The notes under the pieces: model-generated
Databases searched by the model: none
What the model was told of the DNA's origin: nothing
Seen by the model: the letters and a program-made list of their open reading frames with translations, nothing else
Shown here: one piece after another, positions 1 to 5,486 of the stretch
Numbering within the stretch: position 1 is the first letter of the stretch
How the letters are laid out: each line of letters begins with the position of its first letter
Made by a program: the position numbers and the translations under genes
Origin: Parachlamydia sp.
GTDB lineage: Bacteria; Chlamydiota; Chlamydiia; Chlamydiales; Parachlamydiaceae
Assembly: GCA_021298935.1 (NCBI GenBank)
Contig: JAJTHR010000043.1
Coordinates: 1-10,295 of the forward strand
Length of the DNA: 10,295 nt
Direction of reading: 5' to 3'

Positions 1-1
1 A

Positions 2-109
2 AATTTTTGGCGGCGAGATTTTATGGCCCAGTACATTGCGGAGATCGCAGCAAACTTGGATAAGTTTGCAAGATCGAGCAATGAGCTGGGACGTAAAAGA
101 TGCCGATGA
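2..109 (+). CDS. Possible 3' end of an unidentified gene entering from the left edge
   Basis: One forward frame is open from the window edge to a TGA at 107-109 and would encode about 35 residues, with a hydrophilic, helix-like stretch (AEIAANLDKFARSSNELGRK). It would end 13 bp before the stop of the convergent F-box/LRR gene, a sensible convergent arrangement. I do not recognise the family. A second forward frame (3-176) is also open from the edge but runs 54 bp into the opposite F-box/LRR gene, so it is the less likely one. With so little sequence the call could be a chance open frame. Confidence 0.25.
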   Translation, partial: NFWRRDFMAQYIAEIAANLDKFARSSNELGRKRCR

Positions 110-122
110 AAAATTTAAAGAC

Positions 123-1460
123 CTATCCGCGCGTGGTATAACCACCACCATCATTGGTTACCAGCACTTTTTCTAAACCCTTGATCGAATTTTGTATCCA
201 TTTTTGCTGACTTTGCGGTGAAATGGGGCAATTGATAAGATTTAATTTTTGAAGAGAATGAGAAAATACAGGTTTGGGAAATTGATCCAATTCTAAATGG
301 GATGGTTCAAATATAAAGGATTGCAAGGGATGTCCAAGGGCCTCTTCTACAAAATTAAGTGTCAGTGGATTACTTTTCCGTAATTCAAGATCAGTCAATT
401 GGGAAGTTAACAGACTTAAAAAAAATGGCATAGTTTCTTTATCATCGAGCCATTTACATCCATTAATTTTAAGTTTTTTTAAATTTGATGTCTCTTCTCC
501 AAAATCAATAAATGCATCCTGAAAAGATTTTTTCGAAGCATCATCAAGCACTAGTAAATCATGAAATTCAATTTCTAATGATTCAATGTGTTCTAAATTA
601 ATTTTCTCAAAAAAAAGGTGGTCAATCATACCGCAATTTAGGAAAGCTAGGTTTTTTAAGGGGGCAACCTCATCAGCGGGATATTGAAGGAGAAACAAGG
701 GGAGTTGAGTGACTAAAGGGCAGCCGGAAATACAGAGGCTCTCGAGATTTTTGCAATGATAAAGAAAAGGGTAAAATCCATAGTCTGTCAATGCCCCTTT
801 TTTATTAGAAAAATGGATGTGAAGAGAATCGAGTTGGTAGTTGGCTGCGATTAAAGCATATAAGGATTGATCACTAAGAGGGCAATCTGAAATGGAAAGG
901 TGCTGAACTCCAGGGGCATATAAAGCCAATGCGCAAATGAAATCATCAATGTTTTTGTCAAAATTTTGAAAGGACAGAGAAGTGAGATGAGGGCTGTATT
1001 TTAAAAAAGAGATAAAACTTTGGATGGTAAATGACCCCCCGCAAAATGTGATTTTTTCCAATCCACTTGTATTTTTAGATATTTCATATAAATCGAGGCT
1101 GGAAAGATTGTTAAATACGGGTGGATGCTCAGCGAGCCAAGAGCTTAAAAATTTTGCTTTTCGTAAACCAAAATAAAAATTCTTGCAGGTCATTCTCAGG
1201 GCACGAATTTCATTCCAATCGTCGCAACTGTGACACACCTTACGAATAATGTCATAAGGAATTTCATTGTATTTAGCGGGAGAGACTGAAATTTTTTTCT
1301 GAATTAGGTCTAGAATAGGGGATTGATTCCTAAAAATTTTATTGTAAAGATAAGTAAAACACTGCCTATTACTATTATTTTTATTTATTTCGTTTGCATG
1401 TTTATTTAGTTTATCTAAATAACTTGGTTGATCTTGCGGTTTAATAGTAAGCGGATTCAT
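123..1460 (-). CDS. F-box-like / leucine-rich-repeat protein, putative host-directed effector
   Basis: The protein has 445 residues. After a polar, Asn/Lys-rich N-terminus (1-60), residues 66-104 resemble an F-box: an (I/L)P start (EIPYDIIRKV), an Asp/Trp turn, and an LRMTCKNFYFGLR end. From about 117 to 435 come irregular leucine-rich repeats of the cysteine-containing FBXL type, for example VQHLSISDC (185-193), LESLCISGC (239-247), LKKLKINGC (327-335) and LQKLNLINC (403-411). In eukaryotes the F-box binds Skp1 of SCF ubiquitin ligases and the repeats bind the target; such proteins are numerous in amoeba-associated chlamydiae. There is no signal peptide or membrane segment, so if exported a type III route is likely (inference). 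The ATG has AAGGGA 6 bp upstream (1467-1472) and a sigma70-like promoter at 1485-1513. The gene appears more AT-rich than the envelope genes, consistent with a lineage-specific origin. The F-box is divergent, so the LRR call is firmer than the F-box call. Confidence 0.82.
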   Translation of the reverse strand: MNPLTIKPQDQPSYLDKLNKHANEINKNNSNRQCFTYLYNKIFRNQSPILDLIQKKISVSPAKYNEIPYDIIRKVCHSCDDWNEIRALRMTCKNFYFGLRKAKFLSSWLAEHPPVFNNLSSLDLYEISKNTSGLEKITFCGGSFTIQSFISFLKYSPHLTSLSFQNFDKNIDDFICALALYAPGVQHLSISDCPLSDQSLYALIAANYQLDSLHIHFSNKKGALTDYGFYPFLYHCKNLESLCISGCPLVTQLPLFLLQYPADEVAPLKNLAFLNCGMIDHLFFEKINLEHIESLEIEFHDLLVLDDASKKSFQDAFIDFGEETSNLKKLKINGCKWLDDKETMPFFLSLLTSQLTDLELRKSNPLTLNFVEEALGHPLQSFIFEPSHLELDQFPKPVFSHSLQKLNLINCPISPQSQQKWIQNSIKGLEKVLVTNDGGGYTTRG

Positions 1461-1484
1461 TATTTTTCCCTTGTATTTGATAGG

Positions 1485-1513
1485 ATGATATTAAATAGTT
1501 AATTTAAATTCAA
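1485..1513 (-). promoter_or_regulatory. Candidate housekeeping promoter of the F-box/LRR gene
   Basis: On the minus strand TTGAAT (1508-1513) and TATCAT (1485-1490) are separated by exactly 17 bp, matching the sigma70/sigma66 layout. An A8 tract (1523-1530) lies 9 bp upstream of the -35 and could act like an UP element. The start would fall near 1478, giving an untranslated leader of about 18 nt. The -35 lies inside a 13-bp palindrome (TAAATTGAATTTA) that recurs at the pal promoter. The background is AT-rich, so chance matches are possible. Confidence 0.5.
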
Positions 1514-1540
1514 TTTAATTAATTTTTTTTAGAATTTTAT

Positions 1541-2722
1541 TTAATTTTTACGAAAAGATTCTTGCTTGATTGCATTAAGTAATTGTTCAATTTTGTCGGT
1601 CCACTCCCAGGAAAAGGTCTTCTCTTCCCTGCCAAAATGGCCCTCATAAGCTGTATGGCGGTAAATGGGGCGCTTAAGGCCGAGCATTTGAATAATTCCT
1701 TTGGGGGATAGGTTGAAGACTAAGGGGATGGCGTGGCTAAGGACATCTTCATTCACAGTTCCTGTACCAAAGGTATCAACTTTAATAGAGATGGGAAAAG
1801 GTATTCCAATTGCGTAAGATAATTGAATCTCGCATCTTTTGGCAAGCTTCGCAGCGATGATGTGTTTAGCGACATAGCGGGCCGCATAAGCGGCAGATCG
1901 GTCTACTTTAGAGGGGTCCTTGCCTGAAAAAGCACCCCCGCCATGTTTGGCCATCCCCCCATAGGTATCGACGATTATTTTCCTCCCGGTCAAACCTGTA
2001 TCGCCGGCTGGTCCTCCAATGACAAAGCGGCCGGTCGGATTGATGTAAAAAAGGGTATTGTCGTCAATGAAATGAGGGGGGGCTAAAGAGCGGACGAGGG
2101 AGATGAGATCATGTGTGAGAGACTCTTTTTTAACTTTTTCATCATGTTGAGTGGATATCACCACGGTATGGATCCGGACAGGGCGGTGGGAGTGATCATA
2201 TTCAACAGTGACCTGGGATTTGGCATCGGGCCTTAAATAGCTTAACTCCCCATTTTGCCGCTTTAAACGGAGCTCGCGCACAATGGAGTGGGCCAGCATG
2301 ATAGGGAGGGGCATGTAGGAAGGGGTTTCATCAGTGGCATAGCCGAACATAATCCCCTGGTCTCCTGCCCCTTGTTCTTTAAAAGGGTTGGATTTTTCAT
2401 CGACGCCCTGTGCGATGTCAGGGGATTGCTTATTGATCGCGCTTAAGATTCCGCAGGATTGGTAGTCAAATCCGAGTTCAGCGCGGTCGTAGCCTATTTC
2501 AAAGATGGTTTGGCGGACGATATCTTGATAGTCAACGGAGGCATGGGTGGTTATTTCACCCCCTAATATGACAAGTCCCTTTGTGACCATCGTTTCGCAG
2601 GCGACGTGGGAATTGGGGTCGCCGGCCAGGCAGGCATCAAGGATGGCATCTGAAATTTGATCGGCAATTTTATCGGGATGCCCGATGGCAACAGACTCAG
2701 AGGTAAAAAGAAAATGTCCCAT
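1541..2722 (-). CDS. metK: S-adenosylmethionine synthetase (methionine adenosyltransferase)
   Basis: MetK makes S-adenosylmethionine, phosphate and pyrophosphate from ATP and methionine in the cytoplasm, supplying all SAM-dependent methylation. At 393 residues the length is normal. Signature motifs are in the expected places: GHPDK at 14-18 (ATP/Mg site), [12 protein letters not shown] at 118-129, [11 protein letters not shown] at 228-238, and the glycine-rich [19 protein letters not shown] at 261-279 (phosphate loop). The ATG at 2720-2722 is followed directly by the conserved N-terminal FTSESV, and a modest AAAGGG lies about 6 bp upstream. The gene stands alone: the F-box/LRR gene begins 80 bp downstream with its own promoter and the upstream neighbour is divergent. 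No SAM riboswitch fits in the 47-bp upstream spacer. Chlamydiaceae lack metK and import host SAM, so its presence points away from that family. Confidence 0.97.
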   Translation of the reverse strand: MGHFLFTSESVAIGHPDKIADQISDAILDACLAGDPNSHVACETMVTKGLVILGGEITTHASVDYQDIVRQTIFEIGYDRAELGFDYQSCGILSAINKQSPDIAQGVDEKSNPFKEQGAGDQGIMFGYATDETPSYMPLPIMLAHSIVRELRLKRQNGELSYLRPDAKSQVTVEYDHSHRPVRIHTVVISTQHDEKVKKESLTHDLISLVRSLAPPHFIDDNTLFYINPTGRFVIGGPAGDTGLTGRKIIVDTYGGMAKHGGGAFSGKDPSKVDRSAAYAARYVAKHIIAAKLAKRCEIQLSYAIGIPFPISIKVDTFGTGTVNEDVLSHAIPLVFNLSPKGIIQMLGLKRPIYRHTAYEGHFGREEKTFSWEWTDKIEQLLNAIKQESFRKN

Positions 2723-2735
2723 TGCACCCTTTCAA

Positions 2736-2752
2736 TTAAATACCCAATTTAA
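2736..2752. promoter_or_regulatory. AT-rich inverted repeat in the divergent metK / small-protein spacer
   Basis: The 47-bp spacer 2723-2769 must hold control signals for both metK (minus) and the gene at 2770 (plus). Its clearest structure is a perfect 6-bp inverted repeat, TTAAAT-N5-ATTTAA. I could not identify a convincing -35/-10 pair for either direction. It could be an operator placed between divergent starts, but such AT-only palindromes are common by chance. Confidence 0.25.
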
Positions 2753-2769
2753 CAAAATACAAGTTTATC

Positions 2770-3180
2770 ATGTTAAAAAAATTATTCATTTTTACTTTCT
2801 TTATTCAAGCGCAAATCAGTGGGCACCCCATTACACTCGGCGATTCTCACCTTTCAGACTATTCCATGGAGCAGGTCGAGGTGCGGGGATTTCTTTACAT
2901 GACTCCCACGGGACAAGTGATTTTAGCTTCAAGGCCGGATGTTAAATCATGCTGTTTAGGCGCTCCTTCAAAATTGTCCGAGCAGCTTTTTTTGCCGGGC
3001 TTTGAGAGTAAAAAACTCCCCAAAAATGTTGTTACACTACAAGGACTCCTTCACTTTTCTGAGCAAGGATCCCGTCTCGAGAAGGCACAAATCATCAATG
3101 GAAATAAACCACCGTTTATATGGCTTGCCCTTATTTGCCTAATTGGCGTGGGCGCGGTTTTCAAAAAGCTGTTCTTTTAA
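2770..3180 (+). CDS. Small secreted or bitopic membrane protein of unknown function with a Cys-Cys motif
   Basis: I do not recognise this gene by name. The 136-residue product starts with a short basic plus hydrophobic stretch (MLKKLFIFTFFIQAQISG) that looks like a signal peptide with possible cleavage after residue 14 or 18. A soluble central part of about 95 residues includes VEVRGFLYMTPTGQVILASR (36-55) followed by a vicinal cysteine pair at 61-62 (KSCCLG). The C-terminus (about 115-130) is a single hydrophobic helix followed by FKKLFF, a positively charged cytoplasmic-type tail. The likely topology is therefore a periplasmic domain anchored by its C-terminus. It is divergent from metK and its last 42 bp overlap the 3' end of convergent murI. 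No strong ribosome-binding site precedes the ATG, but the signal peptide begins right there and no better start follows. The secretion-type layout is the main argument that it is real. Confidence 0.72.
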   Translation: MLKKLFIFTFFIQAQISGHPITLGDSHLSDYSMEQVEVRGFLYMTPTGQVILASRPDVKSCCLGAPSKLSEQLFLPGFESKKLPKNVVTLQGLLHFSEQGSRLEKAQIINGNKPPFIWLALICLIGVGAVFKKLFF

Positions 3181-3951
3181 ACCATTGAATTGTTCAATAT
3201 TTCCTGAGGTATAGTACTGAACCTTAGAGGGGTTTAATGCATCTGTTGCAAGACGTTGTTCCTTTAAAATTTCTGCAACCTGAGCGGCAAGCACGCTGCG
3301 GCAATCCACGACGCGGAATGCCTCACCTGCTTCTTTTTCGATGAATGGCCGAAGAAAATGGTAATGCGTGCATCCAAGCAGCAGGGTATCGGCGTCAAAA
3401 TTTTTTACAACATTTACATAGTCCCGAATAAGCGCCCTGGCTTTCGCTGAGTCGGCCTCTCCCTTTTCAACTAAACTTGCCAAAAGAGGGCATGCTAGGG
3501 AGAGGAGAGTGCACTGCTTTTCTCCCAATTCTTTTTCAAAATAATGGGACCCTACCGTTTTTTGGGTGGCCAGTAGCGCAATGCGGCAGTTACGTGTGGT
3601 AGCCGCCGCCGCCGCTGCACCCGCCTCTGCAACGCCAATAATAGGAAGGGGTAAAAGGGCTTTCAGGCTCTTTAAAGCAATTGTGGAAGCTGTGTGGCAG
3701 GCGACTACAATCATTTTGCAACCTTTTTGATACAGTAGGAAGGCGCAATCGGTGGAAAATGAAAGAATTTCATCATTTTCTTTTTCTCCATAGGGCAGCC
3801 GGGCTGTATCTGCAAAATAGATGAAATTTTCGGTGGGGAGGGCTTCTTGCAAAGCTTGCAAAATGGATAGTCCCCCTACCCCTGAATCAAAAAGGGCGAT
3901 TGGGTGATTAGGGCGACATCCCTTAAGGAATGATGAGGATTTGACCTGCAT
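3139..3951 (-). CDS. murI: Glutamate racemase
   Basis: MurI interconverts L- and D-glutamate in the cytoplasm by a two-cysteine, cofactor-free mechanism; D-glutamate is then added to UDP-MurNAc-alanine by MurD. The 270 residues match the family. Visible motifs are FDSGVGG at 21-27 (catalytic Asp22, Ser23), DTARLPYG at 48-55, ACHTAS at 84-89 with catalytic Cys85, and LGCTHYHFL at 192-200 with catalytic Cys194 and His196. One oddity: the usual ACNTAS motif reads ACHTAS, so the substrate-contacting Asn is His86. A GCC/GCG-rich run encodes six alanines (112-117). The ATG overlaps the end of the LysM gene by 29 bp and has no obvious Shine-Dalgarno sequence, suggesting translational coupling; I found no later in-frame start before the FDSGVGG motif. 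It is the last gene of the tol-pal cluster and converges with the small-protein gene. Confidence 0.93.
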   Translation of the reverse strand: MQVKSSSFLKGCRPNHPIALFDSGVGGLSILQALQEALPTENFIYFADTARLPYGEKENDEILSFSTDCAFLLYQKGCKMIVVACHTASTIALKSLKALLPLPIIGVAEAGAAAAAATTRNCRIALLATQKTVGSHYFEKELGEKQCTLLSLACPLLASLVEKGEADSAKARALIRDYVNVVKNFDADTLLLGCTHYHFLRPFIEKEAGEAFRVVDCRSVLAAQVAEILKEQRLATDALNPSKVQYYTSGNIEQFNGLKEQLFENRAHAN

Positions 3952-4573
3952 GGATCCGGTCGCTTGTCAGTTGGTTGCGCTCTTTCAGGCTTTGAGTGGA
4001 GATTTTATACGTTGCCGCAATTTTCCCCAGGCTATCCCCTGATTGCACCTTGTACGTTTTCGAAGATAATTTAGCTGTCATCTGCTCTGCAGCGACTTCT
4101 TTGGCCTGCCATACATCAACAATCGATTGAAGAGCCGTTTCGAGAGAAGCCATGTGTTTGTTTTGTGCCTGCAAAAGGGAATCGAGTTCCTGCAGCTTTT
4201 TTTTATACTGCTCAATGAGAGAAGCCGATTCGTTGGCCTGATTTTTGAGCAGGCGCAAGTCTCCAATTAGCATTTGGACCGTTTGATCCAAAGCCTGCAC
4301 TTTGTCTTCTAACTGATAGGCGGTATTCCGGGCCGCCTCTCTTTGCCCGTCCATCTCTTCGCTCAGCTGCTGCCTCATTTGATCGAAGGCAGCTTCCTGA
4401 TTTTGCAGGCGATTTTCAAAAATTCTGATTTCCGTTTCCTGATTATTCAGCTCATGGCGCAAATCGGCAACGAACCTTTGTAACTGCCCGGAGGGAGGGG
4501 CTGTCTGCCGCCCCTGATAGGCTTGCAGGGGGAGGGCCAATAAGCTGAATAAAATCAGGAATTTAGCGTTCAT
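3923..4573 (-). CDS. Secreted coiled-coil protein with a C-terminal LysM peptidoglycan-binding domain
   Basis: Starting at the ATG at 4573 gives 216 residues with a clear signal peptide (MNAKFLILFSLLALPLQA, cleavage probably after 18). An earlier in-frame start at 4618 would put 15 extra residues, mostly charged or polar, ahead of the signal peptide and lies well inside pal, so it is rejected. Residues about 30-160 are rich in Gln, Glu, Leu and Lys with heptad-like spacing and predict a long coiled coil. Residues 173-216 form a LysM domain (TYKVQSGDSLGKIAATYKIS start, RIHAGQILIIP end), which binds peptidoglycan glycan chains. The ATG overlaps the pal stop (ATGAACGCTAA), implying coupled translation. 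It occupies the place CpoB/YbgF has after pal in proteobacteria, which also begins with a coiled coil but carries TPR repeats. In C. trachomatis the corresponding position is CT601 (from memory). The role in tethering Tol-Pal to peptidoglycan or in division is inferred. Confidence 0.87.
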   Translation of the reverse strand: MNAKFLILFSLLALPLQAYQGRQTAPPSGQLQRFVADLRHELNNQETEIRIFENRLQNQEAAFDQMRQQLSEEMDGQREAARNTAYQLEDKVQALDQTVQMLIGDLRLLKNQANESASLIEQYKKKLQELDSLLQAQNKHMASLETALQSIVDVWQAKEVAAEQMTAKLSSKTYKVQSGDSLGKIAATYKISTQSLKERNQLTSDRIHAGQILIIP

Positions 4574-5294
4574 AAATCTTAAACTCAGCTCGTCTGTTTT
4601 TTGACCAGCCCTCTTCATGCCTGTCTAAAATGACAGGACGCTCTTTTCCATAGGAAATGGTGAACAGGTGGTCGGGATGCACCCCTTCGTTGATCAGTAA
4701 ATTTCTGACGGCATTGCTACGTCGCGAGCCCAGAGCCAGGTTATACGCCTGGGGTCCTCGCTCATCCGTATGCCCTTCAACAAAAAGATAGACGCGCGGA
4801 TGGGCACGCAAATAGTCGGCAATTTGGTGAACGGCTTGCAAATTGGCTTGCCCTTTGACGAGACTGCTGTCGTAATCGAAGTAAATGGGGTGGAAGAGGG
4901 AAGCAAGCTGCGGAATGGTGCCGGGATCGCGGAAAGCTTCGATGCCTGGAAGGGAGCTTCCAGCTTCGCCTGGAGTTTCACGGGATGGGCGGAAGCCTGC
5001 TGGATTAACAGGATCCTGCAAGGGGATGAAATCCTGCATGCCGCTATTTATGTACGGGGATTCTTCAAACGGAGGGGCATAGGTCCACTCTTCTTCTCTT
5101 GGATCGAATTCATTGCGGCAATGCACTTGGCGCGAATCGCCTTGCTTTCCGCCTAGGGACCGCACGCCGCGCTGCATGTGCCGGCCGGCCGATTTGGAAT
5201 CTTCCCACAGATCGTTACTTGTTCTGGCGCAAGCCTGTAGTAAAGTCAATGCCATGCAGGCAAGTATAAAACGCATTAGTGTAGATCTTTTCAT
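4563..5294 (-). CDS. pal: Peptidoglycan-associated outer-membrane lipoprotein Pal
   Basis: Pal anchors the outer membrane to peptidoglycan through an OmpA-type domain and is the target of TolB. The chosen ATG at 5294 gives 243 residues; GAGG (5303-5306) lies 8 bp upstream. The longer reading begins with a GTG at 5303 that overlaps this ribosome-binding site, so it is rejected. The signal peptide ends in a lipobox LQAC with lipidated Cys22. Residues about 23-130 form a long polar, Pro/Glu/Gly-rich linker without recognisable domains, much longer than in E. coli Pal. The OmpA domain follows: HPIYFDYDSSLV near 135-146, GHTDERG at 174-180 (diaminopimelate-binding region), NLALGSRRSNAV at 185-196, and the final NRRAEF at 233-238. 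Its stop overlaps the LysM gene by 11 bp. A promoter candidate at 5324-5352 suggests it can be transcribed separately from tolB. Confidence 0.95.
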   Translation of the reverse strand: MKRSTLMRFILACMALTLLQACARTSNDLWEDSKSAGRHMQRGVRSLGGKQGDSRQVHCRNEFDPREEEWTYAPPFEESPYINSGMQDFIPLQDPVNPAGFRPSRETPGEAGSSLPGIEAFRDPGTIPQLASLFHPIYFDYDSSLVKGQANLQAVHQIADYLRAHPRVYLFVEGHTDERGPQAYNLALGSRRSNAVRNLLINEGVHPDHLFTISYGKERPVILDRHEEGWSKNRRAEFKIYER

Positions 5295-5302
5295 CGCGCG
5301 CA

Positions 5303-5306
5303 CCTC
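5303..5306 (-). promoter_or_regulatory. Ribosome-binding site that fixes the pal start
   Basis: GAGG on the minus strand sits 8 bp before the ATG at 5294. It overlaps the alternative upstream GTG at 5303, which would therefore have no site of its own. Confidence 0.7.
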
Positions 5307-5323
5307 GATTTTTTTAGGACATC

Positions 5324-5352
5324 AATCTATCAAACAAAAGGATTAAATTCAA
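5324..5352 (-). promoter_or_regulatory. Candidate internal promoter for pal, LysM gene and murI
   Basis: Minus-strand TTGAAT (5347-5352) and TAGATT (5324-5329) are 17 bp apart, with an A9 tract (5361-5369) 8 bp upstream of the -35. Transcription would start near 5317, about 22 nt before the pal ATG. The -35 is embedded in the same 14-mer (TAAATTGAATTTAA on the minus strand) as the -35 of the F-box/LRR promoter. Its position downstream of a terminator-like repeat supports a separate pal transcript. Confidence 0.5.
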
Positions 5353-5384
5353 TTTAGGCATTTTTTTTTGTGTTAAATAAAATT

Positions 5385-5474
5385 CCACCGAGCCCACAGA
5401 TTGCAATGAGAGGATTTTTAATGAATAACGTGTTCGAGAATGAAGGTGTTACCCCCTCTCTGTGGGCTCTGTGG
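5385..5474 (-). terminator. Large inverted repeat between tolB and pal, possible terminator or attenuator
   Basis: The arms 5385-5400 and 5459-5474 are 16 bp each and complementary at 15 of 16 positions (core GAGCCCACAGA / TCTGTGGGCTC), enclosing 58 bp. A short inner GAGG/CCTC pairing (5410-5413 with 5455-5458) can extend the structure. It begins 12 bp after the tolB stop, and on the minus strand the second arm is followed by AATTTTATTT, a U-rich run. This fits a terminator or attenuator after tolB, but the 58-nt loop is large for a classic intrinsic terminator. An mRNA-stabilising stem or a small palindromic repeat element is also possible. I see no second copy in the window. Confidence 0.5.
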
Positions 5475-5486
5475 TAGTTTGTTTGG

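Noticed and set aside
1..122. tRNA, CRISPR or mobile-element end at the left edge
   Set aside because: I found no cloverleaf, direct repeats or terminal inverted repeats; only short open frames are present.
3104..3119. ATAAAC-CACC-GTTTAT hairpin just past the murI stop as a terminator
   Set aside because: The stem is only 6 bp and AT-rich, it lacks a following U-run in the murI direction, and it lies inside the opposite coding sequence.
3602..3615. GCC trinucleotide run in murI as a possible phase-variation tract
   Set aside because: It is short, in frame and interrupted; changes in multiples of three would only alter the number of alanines.
4574..4618. Upstream start for the LysM protein
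   Set aside because: It would place 15 extra residues, mostly charged or polar, before a clear signal peptide and extend the overlap with pal to 56 bp; the internal ATG overlapping the pal stop fits better.
4770..5156. Long open frame on the plus strand opposite pal (128 codons)
   Set aside because: It lies entirely within pal on the other strand and has no ribosome-binding site or recognisable domain; pal is certain from its lipobox and OmpA motifs.
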